Shown: in pieces, positions 1-12,901 of the stretch
Layout of the letters: each line of letters starts with the position of its first letter
How positions within the stretch are numbered: position 1 is the stretch's first letter
NCBI GenBank assembly: GCA_027605045.1
Contig: JAQFWX010000004.1
Span: forward strand, 1,436,683 to 1,500,682
Reading direction: 5' to 3'
From: Phallus indusiatus
Lineage: Eukaryota; Basidiomycota; Agaricomycetes; Phallales; Phallaceae
DNA: 64,000 nt
The notes under the pieces: model-generated
Databases searched by the model: none
What the model was told of the DNA's origin: nothing
What the model saw: only the letters and a program-made list of their open reading frames with translations
Position numbers and translations under genes: made by a program

Positions 1-67
1 CTGCAAAGTTGAACAGCCCAGCGAGTGATTCAAAGAAAACAGGCGATGTTATTATGTAAGCTCTAAG

Positions 68-2677
68 ATGAATACTTTGCATGAACCATATCTCTTGTCA
101 AGTTATACTCCTCCTTTACGCTCCATCACCAAGGGTTCTTTTGTTGTAGATGTTACATGCACTGAATATGATCGCAAAGGCTTTGCTACAGTCACTGTTC
201 AGGGTGACGGCATTCACATACTGGAGGTGCGCTTTTTCCTACTTCCCTACCAATCAAACCAGTGGCAAATTTTCTTGTCGTTAGACTTCAGAAATGCGAC
301 CAGTGGTTTCACATACATTAGGCCCGGATACTCGTTTTATCTGCCCTTCCATCACTCAGGTTGACGCGTCAGCGACTATGTCGACGTATGCCATCACCAA
401 TGAGCCAAACACAAGCAACGAAGGCTCAAAACCAAAATACGTTTTAAGAAAATGGACAGACTCATTACTGGATAATGCTACGCCCCTCTCTGAGAAAAAA
501 TCTTCGCCGGATGTATGTTTTAATTATTTCTCGCTGTACTTCTGTCTGAGCGATTTCCCCTTAGTTTATTGAAAACATTCACCGGCTTTATACCATCCCA
601 AATAAGCCGTCCAAACTAATCGCGCTATCCGTGTCCGGCCACATGTATATCCTATCGACTGAAACCCTCAATATTGAACAGTTCTTTCAACATAGCACTA
701 GCACCTCCATCCTTTTCCGTAGCTTCGTTTTCTCGCCAGACTCGTGTACTTTTGCATCCCGACGCGTAAAATCCGACGGCACGTTAATCATGCGATTTAT
801 CTTAGAAAATAACATTCTTTTTGTAAACTTATGTTTACTTTCGTCTAATAGTATGGAAGAAATTGCCTCCATTCGTCTTTGTCATGGCGAGGTTTGTTTT
901 ATATAACTATTGGTGTACTTGATTATGAATGCTTATCTGGTTCAGGGAGTTATTGATATTACTTGTTCCACTTCCGGGTATATTATGGTTTTAAGTAAAG
1001 TGTCATTATTTGCTAACTTTTGTCGTATTAATGCATTCGATAGCTTCTAGTGGTGCTCGGAGTATTTTCCGGCTCGACGAGGAAGGGCAACTAATAAAAG
1101 AGGCGACTATAAGCAATCAGCCAGTACATTCGGAGATTGTAACACCCAAATATCGCGGATTCTCTGTGACCTCAATCACATCCTCGTTTGTCTTGCTCGC
1201 TTGCATTGAAGGATCTACAAATTTGCATCTCATGCTACTTGACCTCCGTTTCTCTGTTATCCATACCACCCAAACATTTCCTTTGCCTTCGAATTTGACG
1301 CCTGGACCTAAGAACAGTCTTCAAGTGAAACTGGTAACCGCGACACAAACGGAAGTCGTCATTCGGGTATCACCTTCCAAAGTATCTGAAGCTTCTTCAC
1401 CACGTTCAGCCATCTTTATTTTACCTCTGAATGTGTCGAGGTCCTCTTCTATCGCCCTTGCCATGGGTAAAGCTCAGGTTTGGCCGCCTAAAGCAAAAAT
1501 GTTCCTTTCCCGAGACGACGCGGCGCGTCAAGGCTTGTTAGGACAGATAGAGGCCGCAATAAAAAAGGGCGCACCTCAAGAAGCCGATAACATATTTTTC
1601 ACCTGGGTAAAAACGGAAACTGGAGATAAGGCCATAGTTGATCACCCCGATAGTAAATTCGGTCGCCGATCGGTTCAGGATGCTCACCAAGTTAGTACCT
1701 GAGAGATAAATCGCTAGCTCGTTATTAATTTTATCCCTCAAGGGATCAATATTTCCCAAGATGAGCTATCGCTTTGTCGCCAGCTTGCTCGACATCGTCA
1801 TCCAACCGGCAAAAGCGTCCGATGTCCCTTATTCGTCTGAAATACCGACATATCTCATCGAACGAAAAGCAGTTAGTGACAACATGGTACAAGGAGGTTT
1901 TGTGTCGACTTTGGGTCGTAAAGGCGATTGGGTACTGTAGTCATCTTGATCATCGTTTTTCGGTTCTATTGACTACTCTTGCTAGAAATCGATCTGTGCT
2001 GCACTACGGAACATGGCTGATGTTCCGGAGCAAGAAGTCGTCAATTTACTCATCAGAGTTTTGGCTAATCACAAACGAAGTTCGGGAGCTGTAAGCGATG
2101 GAGATGCGATGGACACTGGATCGTCAGATGAGGGAATCCCGACCCTGGCGAGCTTTCTATCTATGGTTATACAGTATCAATCCTCTTCCCCAGCAGCATG
2201 CTACGCTTTCAAGACGTGTCTGACAAATGTTGACGACGTTATACTAATTCTTCGGGAGCTGGACCAAATTTTAGAGACTGTTTGTAATCAGGATTTTACC
2301 AGTTCAGCGGTTTATTTACCATCTCTGCCTCCCTTGCCTTCTGTATGCGTTTTCTTTCCTTTATTGGCGGTGCTTTGAATTGCTGATTCGATTTACAGTT
2401 ATTCCCTTTTATGCAATATATCTTCGACGCTCATTTTCTGACGCTGTTGCAGCATCCTCCGGCTCAGCCATTATTGAGACAAATATCAGGTCGTCTACAG
2501 GACATTATATTCATGATACAAGAATTTGATTATTTGCGAGAACCACTCGGCAGCGTCATTCAAGCCCGAGCCCAAGGTCGTACTACTAATACTACTACGG
2601 ACCAACAGGAGAGTAAGAAGGGTAAAAAAATCAGCAACATTATCGGACTATATCAAGTGGAAGAACTGGTATTATAA
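68..2677 (+). CDS. NOL11-like nucleolar protein (small-subunit processome t-UTP)
   Basis: This reads as a fungal relative of NOL11, a nucleolar subunit of the t-UTP part of the small-subunit processome that supports Pol I transcription and early 18S processing. The gene is split into about eight exons. The first begins MNTLHEPYLLSSYTPPL at 68, the first in-frame Met, with only 67 bases of leader in the window. The N-terminal half looks like weakly conserved beta-propeller strands. The C-terminal half (from about 1500) is helical, with FFTWVKTETG near 1600 and the tail IIGLYQVEELVL, which matches the family's GLYxxExLxL ending. An older fungal name for such proteins is Utp8-like, and I cannot exclude that assignment. 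Exon joins in the 900-1080 and 1900-2020 parts are uncertain. It converges on the next gene with 50 bases between stop codons. Confidence 0.65.
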
Positions 2678-2727
2678 TCATAGAACATTTGTATAAGGAT
2701 ATAAAAGTAGAATACAAAAATACATCC

Positions 2728-3891
2728 TTAATGCTTCTTCTTACGCTTTGACATACTGCCTGTTCCCGATTTAGGAGAAGGTGCAGCCGCAGGAGGTTCG
2801 GGTACAACAGTCTGGGGTGCGGGTTTGGGAATTTCAGCAGGTTTGGATGCAACTTTTTTCTGCGTGGGTGTCGATGGTTTTCGGTGGAATATACTGAGTA
2901 GGAGAGATCCCATGGCGCCACTTAACATCATGAGGAGCCAAGTGGGTATTTTCGACATGTAAAGGTAGATAAACTCTTGGAAAAGAGCAAACTTGTTTAG
3001 GAAAGCTTCACTATTTTTTTTTGGAGAAATAAGCAAAGTCGAGATGGCTATGATGTACGATAAACTTACTATTTGCCTCCAGGGGCCCAAGGGCCCACCC
3101 AGGGGTAAAGACGAAGGTATGTACCCTTTGTTAGGAACTCACGAACCGCTTCAGACTTAGCACCGATTGCTTGGGGACTGAGGAAACGAAGGGTTTTGCC
3201 ACGGTCCATAGCAAAGATGTACATGGGAGCTCTGGCACGCGAGAAATGTGAACATTTGAAGTAAACGAAAACAATAAGCACATACTTCCAGACAGCCCAT
3301 TTTGTAGTGAGCCTAGTGACGTTCAGATAGTCGATTCTACCCCAACGGATATGTGGAAGATCTCCTTCGTTCAAGGACTCGTTGTATGCTTTATTAAATT
3401 CCTCGTCGACAAGAACGGACATACTAGTGCGTTGATTTCGCGCACCAGAACTGAAAATCAGAGTTATATAGAGTAATTGCAAGCAATGGAATGTATACGA
3501 TGTACACGATGATAAACCAAACACGCTGTGCCTCTTCCTCGGGTGTCTCAAAATTTTCATTGAAAATCAGCTCTTCGTAATTATAGTCCGTTATCATCGT
3601 GATCCTTTCGTCCCAGGGAAGTTTGCTCTTTTCCTGAGCCTCTGCTAATCTCTCCGTGGCATTAATTCCCGAGCGAGATAGAAGATTGCCGATAGGACCC
3701 GAGGTAAAAAGCGACGTCCAACTGGGTTTTTCTTGCTCTGGCGGCGGCGAGAACGTCGGTACGGACGAGGGAGCAGCCTGAGTTGGCTCTTGCCCAGGAG
3801 TCCATCCAGCCGAGTATTGAAAGAAGTCGGCGCGCACGACAGAGGCAATAGTCAAAGCCCCTGTGAAAGCCTTCCAGATACTCATGACCAT
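2728..3891 (-). CDS. Cysteine-free thioredoxin-fold ER membrane protein
   Basis: Four exons join cleanly with introns of about 54-75 bases. Residues 1-22 form a signal peptide or anchor (MVMSIWKAFTGALTIASVVRA). A proline-rich stretch follows, then a thioredoxin-like fold: strand RVWFIIVSG, then VRWGRID-type strand HIRWGRIDYLNV, then APMYIFAMDRGKTLRF and a helix. The C-terminal part has a membrane segment (IPTWLLMMLSGAMGSLLLSI) and a basic tail ending KRKKKH, which fits a KKXX ER-retrieval signal. The assembled protein appears to have no cysteine at all, so it cannot be a disulfide oxidoreductase. A chaperone or adaptor role in the ER is inference. Donor GTACAT near 3475 was chosen because it restores the frame into the second exon. 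It diverges from the KEX1-like gene. Confidence 0.7.
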
Positions 3892-4159
3892 GATAGAATA
3901 ATGGGAAGAGCGCAGATAGATAAGCAGCAGAAGACCTTGCTTACATAAGTAAAGACTAAAGAGTTACAGGGCGTCTATTTTCTGTACCTGTCCAAGTCTC
4001 TCTGTAAGTTATGTCCTCTTCTACCGAATACTTACCGTCATTAATCGTTATTCACAGTTCTTTCTTTTTATTTTGGATTTCGAGATTATACCTTTGCATT
4101 TCCCCTCAAGCTGAGGAATTGGCTTTTCACGAAGGTCATCACCACGTCCCTGCACGATC
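3892..4159. promoter_or_regulatory. Shared 268-bp spacer between two divergent start codons
   Basis: The thioredoxin-fold gene starts leftward at 3891 and the KEX1-like gene rightward at 4160. The spacer is AT-rich with T-rich runs around 4059-4076. No recognisable operator was seen. Short open frames around 4011 are not in frame with the carboxypeptidase signal peptide and look like leader sequence. Confidence 0.4.
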
Positions 4160-6627
4160 ATGTTACTCCCTCTTCTGCTATTATTATCGTTAGTTCTTGA
4201 AACAATTTCACTTCCAAACTACGGTGTGTTTCCTGTTCTTTTCAAAAAATGTTAATAATAGTCTAACTTATGTGTCATAAGCTCTATCCGCTGCTTCTTT
4301 CTACGTCCCAAATCTCCCAGGATACCATGAAACTGATTTACCATTTCCACTACGCATTTACGCTGGACATATTCCTTCAGACCCGACTCGTCGAAATCCC
4401 TCATCTACCGAAGTCACACCCCACATATTCTTTCTCCTCTTAAAAGCACGTCGTCCTGCCGATCGAGAACGAATTATATTTTGGTTCAACGTAAAGTATT
4501 GCTTTGCTGTCCTGAAGACACCTCATTTTAAAAAGTCATTTTAGGGTGGCCCAGGCTGTTCATCATTTGATGGGGCCATGTTGGAATCTGGGCCATTCAG
4601 GATAGACGGCCAAGGCGGAATAAAACGTATTCAAGGGGGTTGGGAAGAGTACGCAACCATAGTATTCGGTGAGAATCGCCTTCTACGAAGAGTCCCAAAG
4701 ATCTTGCTAACGAAATGGAAATAAACTAGTTGACCAGCCCGCCGGAACTGGCCTATCATATACTCCAACGAACGATTTTCTTCACGAATTAACTGATGTA
4801 TGCCTTTGTGTTCCAGTCTACCTATGCCTTGTTTCACATCTCATCATTTAGGCGTCTACACAATTGATAGAATTTTTGAGAAATTTCTATGACGTATTCC
4901 CTGAATATAAATCAATTGATGTACGTCACATGCTCTTCTTTGCGCAGTTTGATTTTGTTGAAATCGAGCTGTTTAGACATACCTTGCTGGTGAAAGTTTC
5001 GCTGGCCAATTCATACCCTATTTCGGTACAGTGTAGTTTTGTGTCCTCCTGATATCTCATTCAACGAAAATTTACAACAGCTGATGCCATACTCGAGTCG
5101 GATCTTCAGGTGCCCTTAAAAGGCATTGCTATTGGGAATGGTTGGATGGACCCAGTGCACCAATATGCTTCATTTTACCCTTTTATGCTGCAGACAGGCT
5201 TACTCGAGAAAGATTCTGAAGTTGGTTCATTTTCCTTGTTTTATCTGATATGTACGCTGATAATTCATAAAGGCCTCTAAAAATGCTGAGCACGCCACAG
5301 ATCGGTGTATGAAGTTCATCAATGACACTTACATTTCACTATCAAAACCTGTTCCCCCTCCATTTCATTGTGTGAGAACATATTATCGTCAGCTTTAGAT
5401 GATCTTTCCTTCAAGTACAATTGAGTTCTTTTATCATTCACTTTCATCTAACTTATACATGTCCTAGGAAGGACGGGGTGAACACCTGCCTAAACATGTA
5501 TGATGTACGATTAACGGATTCCTCACCTTATTGTGGATTGAACTGGCCTTACGATTTAGTTGACATCGGCAAATACTTGCGGGTATGTATCATCAATGTT
5601 TCGAGCTCTTCACCGAGTTTATGAACCACTTATAGCGAAAAGATGTTGTCGCAGCCCTTCATGCGTCGCGAAAGCCGGAGGCTTGGCAGGAGTGTAACGG
5701 TCGTGTTCACCAAGAGTTGAGAAATAGAAACTCGCCCTCGGCTCATTTGCTCTTTCCCAAATTGTTGCAGAAAGTTAAAGTTCTTCTCTTCATTGGCGAC
5801 CAAGATCTTATATGTAACTATTTGGGCATTGAGTCAATGATAAATACTTTAGAGTGGAATGGCGAAACCGGTTTAGGAGTACGTTATCCTTTCTAACTAA
5901 GCATTATTGTTTTTGATCTCCCACTTTCAGGATGCGAGAGTGCAAGGATGGTCCGTAAATGGCAGCGATGCTGGGACTTGGACGGAAGCACGTAATTTAA
6001 CATACGTTAAAGTATGTACATCCCTTTACCTCCGGCTTAATTTCATTGATTTTCGGATAAGATATTCAATGCTTCTCACATGGCACCTTACGATGTTCCT
6101 CATGTTACGCACGACATGATACTACGTTTTATGAACGTGGACTTCAGTGCCATAACCCAAGGAAGTGCACAAATCTCAAGCAACGTTGGCCTAGACTTCA
6201 AACCTTCTTTCAAACCAGTAGTCGACGAGAATATGCCACAGAAGGGAACGATTGTTCCAGGACTTGTGAACTCGGCAGAACAGGACAAAGCCAAATGGGA
6301 AGGTTAGAAAACTAATCTCACTTGTGATTTGCAAGTCATCTGATTTACATCACAGCGTACTATAATGCTGGCTCTGCCGCTCTTGTCCTAGTCTTGATTG
6401 CTGTGGCTATTGGGGCTTTTATATGGTTTAAATCACGACAAAATAGGAAACGTGTGATCTTAGAGCATAATTCTGAAGAGGCTATTCCTCTAGCCCGGGC
6501 ACCTTCCCCGAACGGATACCATCCTGATTCGCATAATGGGTTATCTGCTCGAAGCGGAAAAAGTGAAGGAACAGCTATATTTGAAGTAGGGGATAGTGAT
6601 GTGGAGGAAGATGTACATAGAACGTAA
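4160..6627 (+). CDS. KEX1: KEX1-like pheromone-processing serine carboxypeptidase
   Basis: This is a Golgi membrane S10 carboxypeptidase that trims C-terminal Lys/Arg left by the Kex2 protease on precursors. About twelve exons could be joined. The start at 4160 gives a signal peptide [17 protein letters not shown]. Next come [10 protein letters not shown] and the oxyanion-hole block [12 protein letters not shown]. The nucleophile Ser lies in [15 protein letters not shown], assembled across an intron ending near 4977. Catalytic Asp lies in [10 protein letters not shown] (near 5810) and catalytic His in [12 protein letters not shown] (near 6080). A single membrane segment ([17 protein letters not shown]) precedes a charged cytosolic tail rich in acidic residues, as in KEX1. 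All three catalytic residues are intact, so the gene looks functional. The domain order and the C-terminal anchor separate it from vacuolar carboxypeptidase Y. Confidence 0.93.
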
Positions 6628-6859
6628 TTATTAGCTGAGGGGTATCATACATATAAATATAATGAAGCAATCGATATGAGTTCCTGTAAGAGCAATCATA
6701 CAGTGCAGCGTTAGTACAAAAAAGTAAATGTCCCAATGTTCTATTGGTGAATGATTGCGAATTGAGATGAAAAGCCGACCATGAAAAAAATAAAACAGTA
6801 ACTTATGGAATGCTGATAATAAACAGTGATTTAGCACATAACGTTCGGAACCAGGAGAG

Positions 6860-9800
6860 TTAACTTGGGTTCGTAATCCATAGTCGTTTACGAGGAACAG
6901 TTACAATGTGTACATCCCTACGCTCTAATTCATCTTCCATACGACGTTGACGAGAAGCCTCGTCTTCGTCGTCGTCGTCATCTACGTCACTTTCAGCGGT
7001 AGGACGCCCGTGTGAGGTATCATCTGGCGTGACGACTCTTCGCCATGAAGGTTGATGATACGCATAAGGGCTGCTTCCGTTATTAGGAAAGATTTGACTT
7101 TCTGTCTGATCATCCACTGCTGGCTCTTCAGGAGGTGGATCTATCGACAGATGTGGCTGCCCGCGTAAGCGATAGAAAGCAATTGTTAACGCAGATGAAC
7201 GCGGTCTTCCGCCCCAGGCCAGGTAAAACAAGCAAATGTAAAAGAATGTTGTCCAAATCAAAAAGAGGATAAATGAGACAAGTGGTGCTCTTGAGAATAG
7301 GATAACAAGGGCCAATACACAATTTGCCAACAAAAGGATGTGAAATAGAGAGTGTGAAATGACATGACGACTATCAAGAGAATCGGGTGTTGGTGGCATA
7401 ACTGGGGTTCGGACAAAAGGCCTGTTACTCATACTGATAGTGGGAGGACGAGAAGATGGAAGAGGAGAAGTTGAGCGAGGGGAAGTACGACCCAAATGTG
7501 TGAGAGCATAATCTAAATCAGCCTGTAAAATGTAAATAGCAGGTTCATAACCAAACAACCAATTTCTTAAACTCACAACAACGCCGACACTTCGCCTTCG
7601 CTCTAACCAGGTCAGATCATTTAAAGACCTGACTATCTCTCTTGGTCGATTGTTTGTACTAGATCTGCGTGGTCGGTTCACGACTTCAAATCCTTTCCCC
7701 ACGACAGGTGAACTTTCTGAGCTGCTCCTATCTTGCCAACGTGGAAACAACCCCGGGCCAGATACCGTCCTCTGGCGTTTTGAAGGAAGTGAGGATTCTA
7801 GAGAAGCGATCTCCGGGGCGCTCTGGGCGGGACTAGCCGATCTATGTGTCTCATTGACAAGAGGTTTTTCACCTACGACGGCGCCGTTGTCCTGAGAAAG
7901 TTTGTTGGAACTATCATGAGCGTAAAAGTAAAGGAATCCGCGGTTCATTTTAGAGCGAAACCAATGAAAAATAAACAGCGAGGGAATGGCGACGTAAAGC
8001 AAAATGAAAAGAACGAATCCCCCTCTGCCATGTGGAGTTCGAAGGAATGATCCTTCGGAAGAGGCTACTGACTTGGTGGAAGTCAATGCTATGACGAATC
8101 CGACGATGCCAACTGCATATGCGACGATACCAATGATAATGCCAAGGTATAACAAACCCATACGATTTTCAACGGACGAAGGACTGGTATTGATAGCAGG
8201 CAGTGATAGCCGAATTAGAATAACAGAAACAAAGGCGATGGCCAAAGATATTGGAGAAAGAGCCTTGTGCACGACGGAAGTATCAAATTTTGGCTGCGGG
8301 ACCGCTGTTTGACCGCCCTTTGAATGAGGTTTACCTCCAGTTGCTGGTGTCATCGTCGTTCCTGTCGATGTTGAGCTCGGACTCAAATTATTAGCGCACT
8401 GCGATAAATAGTTCACAAGAACGCCGGTACCCGAAGCATCAACGCCACTCTGGACATTTCCGTTTCCGAAACCAGGCCATTTCTGACCAGATTGGTTGAT
8501 TGTCGAGTTGTACGCGCGCAGGATCCATAAATCGTTTAGATATTGACCGTTGGCATCCTGACCGCCAAAGATAATGATATCCGACGAAGAACCACGGTCA
8601 GGTCCTACTAAGGCGGTGTTGAATGCGAAAGATGCGGCTCCAGTTCGAGGTGCAGGAAACTTATTAGGAGAGTTGGGATCCCCTGTGGGGAGTATTCGAG
8701 CCCAAACACCAGTGTCGACGTCGAGAACCGCCTTGCAGAAGCGAGGTATAAGAACACGAGAGCAGAACATTGGGTAGGAACATACCACTTCACCCTTTTC
8801 CAGACCACCATTATCACTCCATATACTTTCGTTGAATGTTCCTAAAAGCAAGAACGCTTGAGAAGTAAAAGATTGCGAAGCCGTGTTTAGATTTGGAACT
8901 AATACTGGCCCTAAACGTGGTGCGGGACATTGGGCAATAGATGCAGATGAGCCCGGGTTTGCAGTAAGTACGAAAGTATTTGGATCAACACAGGTAAGAT
9001 TGGCTGATAGTGGAGACGAGTTCTGGCCACAGCCTCCTGTTATTGCGATTCGAGCGGGTCGGGCCTGCGTTTTTGGGACTAGAGCACCACCTGAGTCTGA
9101 TCTCCCAGGAACATTAGACGATAGAGATAGGTCGTGCCATATGCCTTGAAGGGTATCAACGTCGGAAGCTAAAGTCCCTGTGATGTTAAGCTCCCAGATC
9201 TCGGACAAGGGAAAATCTGACTCGGCATCCGATCCACCGACAATAATGAAACCGCTGCTGACTTCGTTACCGCTGTTGGGCATATCGGTTGGATCAATTC
9301 CACCCGAGGCTCCCCATCGCGGGGAAGGACCGTTGCCAGAAGTGGACACGTTGACCCAGAATTCGTTTGCAAAATCGTAGGCCTGCGTCGCTTTAACTCA
9401 AAAGGCGATGGTGCGATAATGGATGAAAAACATACCCAAACATCATTCGTGGCTTGGCCCATCGCTCCCTCACCTCCGAATATTACGAAATTTCTCCTAC
9501 TAGAGTAGAATATGTCGGTAAAGTTGAAAAATGAGTACGATAAGAGATAGTTACCTATTTACTGCGAAGTCACCTGTCCCTAATGCTCGTGATCTGGGAG
9601 AAGGAATGTCGGTCATAGTAGACACTTTTGAGGATGGAATGGACCATGTCAGTGAATCCATGTTGAGGAGATATGTTGTTTGTTGCGGTAAGCCGGCTTG
9701 GGATTGACCACCGAATATAACGAGAGAGCGAGTTGACTCATCATAGCCCATCGAGCAGTCTTTCAGAGGAGGAGCAGATGCACCGTTCGTTAATCCTGTA

Positions 9801-9961
9801 ATATTAAGCCATTGCAAAGGAGGAACAGGCATATTTGTGCTGATAGAAGAAGGTTGCGCATGGCCGGTCATAGCGAGACATGACCAAAAAAATAAAAACA
9901 AGAAAGCGTCGAAAGCATTGAAGGATATGAACAGAGTACCGTGCACTGTTCTGCGCCCCAT
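6860..9961 (-). CDS. Kelch-repeat multi-pass membrane protein
   Basis: The product has an N-terminal signal anchor (start 9961, MGRRTVHGTLFISFNAF), then a kelch/galactose-oxidase-type propeller with blades marked by SLVIFGGQ, RNFVIFGGEG, GQATNDVW and DIIIFGGQDANGQYLNDLW. About five membrane segments follow (for example YLGIIIGIVAYAVGIVGFV and FILFLIWTTFFYICLFYLAW). The cytosolic tail is long and ends in an acidic run (DVDDDDDEDEASRQ). Two introns near 9355-9550 join the first exons. Two further 54-base GT..AG segments (7523-7576 and 8732-8785) lie in frame without stops and are probably introns too. This architecture is common in basidiomycetes but has no established function that I know of. 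A cell-surface sensor role would be inference. Confidence 0.75.
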
Positions 9962-10203
9962 GCAAGATGAGCTGGCAAGGACACAAGGAAGACGCCTGCG
10001 ACGGCCGTGTCGATGGGTTTGTTCTTCGAATTGACGAAGAGAGTATCTTTGTGGGACAGCCGGATTTCAAACTCCGCACATCACGACGAAAACATACGTT
10101 GCGTTGTCGCGTAACGCGTAACTTGTCACCAACACTGGGTCACGCCGAACTGCCATGAGGTATTTATATCATTCTTAAATCACTGACTGAGTCTCTCATA
10201 ACC
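9962..10203. promoter_or_regulatory. Divergent promoter of kelch and CNH-type genes
   Basis: This is 242 bases between two opposite start codons, at 9961 and 10204. An in-frame upstream start on the minus strand was not needed, because the signal peptide begins at 9961. I see no defined operator. Confidence 0.35.
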
Positions 10204-12721
10204 ATGGATGAAGCCTCCTCCTTTGGTCATGCTAATGTCTCTGTCCAAGATGACAGTGAATTGCCTTCCTATGATGAAATTGCTCCAGATGCTAACTCGA
10301 GGTACTTTACAGATTATAATTTGGCTGTCTTCTTAATCCTTATGCTTTAATTAGATTCGGAAGATGGAAGGGCTGGATAGAGAAAAGGTTGGCTGATCGT
10401 CATTTATCTTGAAGGCGGATATTCAGCTTTCGTTAGGGCCGCAGAACGGTATGCTGACGATACACCTGAGAAACGCCTGGCGCGGCAACTGAAAGGATGG
10501 GGACCGCAGGTTCGTTCTTTTTGATGTGAATGGTCTATGAGTCTGATGTGAGAACTCATTCAACTACATATTAGGCTGATTTCGAAGCACATGAAGACCC
10601 TGATCCTATGAGGACGCCCTTGAGTCCCCTTACTACCTCACTACATCGAACACGAACAATTTTATCGGATTCTCCACATTTACCAACGCCGTCTGTACTT
10701 ACGCATGAGATTAAATGTGAAGCTCTGCCACCAAGTCATGCCATTATGTGCACTTTTGGTTCCCGTTTTATACCGCATTCTGAACACCCAATCCTATCAG
10801 TATTACCCATGGTTAACGATAAAAGGCTTCTCATTGGTCATTCCTGTGGTCTTTGTGTTCTTGACATGGAATCTGAAGTATCTGACCTTAACACTAAAGA
10901 GCCACGTCGATATGATATTTTCACTGGAGAGGGGTACGATTCGTACATTGATCAATCGGCAGACACAATTTATTAAGAAGATTATATCAGAATCCACCAA
11001 ATGGACATTTTAGAACTCGAAGAAACAAACACCACGTCTTCACCAAAAGGAATCGTACTTGCCTTGGTTGGAACGGAATTGAAAGGTGAAAATGAAAGAA
11101 ATAACAAAGAATGTAACAAGACCATTCGGATGTACAATTTCGCTGGCTTAGCGAATCTGGCTCAATGGGCTTGTGATACCAAGGTACATCATCTAAAATC
11201 CTCATCGCCTGTTAGTCGCTAAAGCTCAGTCTGCAAGGGAAAAGAACCTCTGGACCTTGCTCAAAGTCCTTCCTCGGTCTCTACAAGCCCGGATACGCGC
11301 AACCGTAAGTCTAAGTTGAGAGCATCGAGTGTTGATTTTAGCGGCCTATCCATATCACATCGATCATCTTCCTTTATACCCTCAACGTCACGTATGCATA
11401 ATCGTAATTCAGTTATACCGGAAAAGACATCGACGACGCTATGAATTTACCCATGGGCTGGGCCACTGAATATGTGTCGATCGTCACTCCTGGGACTCGC
11501 CTTGAAAATCATAATATTTTATTTTATGCTCTGCAGCGGGGCAAAGGACGAAGTCGTGTGGTTGCGCGACTCGCTGTCGCTACCAAACAAAGCGTCTTGC
11601 TTTATGAAACCCTGAGAGGTGAAAGGTCTTTTCGATTCGTAAAGGTAACTTAGTTTATTTCTCTTTCTCCATTATATAACTGAAGTGAGTTTTCAAAGGA
11701 ATTCTATCTTCCAGCGTGTCCTAAAAGTATCACATTTGTTCAACAACGACCAGTACAAAAAACGATTTCTCACCAGACACCGACACCGCACGAGGTTTAA
11801 CGGGTACGCACAAGTAGTTTCATGACATTCTCGTTTAACGAAAAAATGCTATTAGCTTCTGTGCTTTCTTGGCTGCGCCTTTCGCAAATCAACAGCTACA
11901 ACAATCTTCACGGCCAATTATCTTTACTTGTGACTTTCGACAAGAAGGCTTGTTTGATCAGGATATTGGACTCTGCTGTAACGGAGCTGGATATGTGGGA
12001 AGCAAATCCACACTCAAGACGAGCGTCGTCGATGTCTCTAATCGCAGGGGCACAAAATCCATTTCGAATATCCAGAAGCTCGTTTGAAGGGCCGACCCTA
12101 AAAGAATCCAAAACAACTTGGCTACCTCCGGCCGAAATCTCCTTACCTTCTTCGGAAAAAGCGATGTCTGGGACAGATATGCTGACTGTCTACCTCCTTA
12201 CTCGAGAACAGCATACCCATATTGTGCCCGCTCCTATTCTGGTTCCCTTAAACATGTTCCCTCCATTAAAAATTATCAAATGGAACATCCGTCCAGCTGA
12301 TATTGTTGCTAGACTATGTTATCGTTCAATCACTGGAGAACCGTTTTTACAGGTGACGGCTTTGGGACAGGAAGGAGTCGAAATCCAGGAGCTTCCCTTG
12401 AGTTTCCTGGACCCATCCAACACCAAAGGGAAACAACCAGAAACGAGTGTTATTGTTCAAGTTGATGTTGGACCTGGAGGCGCCGGTTTTTTACGTGTAG
12501 GTGGCTACTGGAACAAAACCAACATGGAAAAGCCTTTACCACCTCTTCCATTACATCGTAACTTGACTAGGTCTACCGTCGATACTCTAGAACTCAATGA
12601 GAAAATAATCCGTGAACAAGGTTTCTATGCATGGGCACGTAAAGGGTATAGCGATTGGCGTATATTCTGGCTGGGGGGCGATGCAAGTGATGGTCCTCCT
12701 CCGGCCCCCAGTACACCCTGA
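10204..12721 (+). CDS. CNH-domain-like protein of unknown role
   Basis: The start is MDEASSFGHANVSVQ, chosen as the first Met of a frame that splices on. The second exon gives GRWKGWIEKR, and a 49-base intron joins it to AAERYADDTPEKRLARQLKG. The core resembles a citron-homology (CNH) propeller: ILSVLPMVNDKRLLIGHSCG, then IRMYNFAGLANLAQWACD, then LLYETLRGERSFRFVKEFYL. The last exon (11822-12721) gives a long C-terminal beta-rich region ending GGDASDGPPPAPSTP. No kinase, RhoGEF or PH domain is visible, so it is not a Rom2-type exchange factor or a citron kinase. CNH domains usually bind small GTPases or vacuolar sorting partners, so a regulatory role is inference. The join around 10960-11000, between the second and third propeller exons, is the least certain part. 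Confidence 0.65.
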
Positions 12722-12901
12722 ATGATGGGTACGATATATATTTTTACATAGTGCAACATGCTGTGTTTTTTTGAAAGTGTGACTTGTTTATGTTACTTAA
12801 AATATAAGATCCAAGCACAAGAAAAAAAACAAAGACAAAGAATGATAGTGTTCATGCTAAAATATGCTAGGTTTGTTGAAGGTTATTTTCAGTTGGGAGT
12901 C

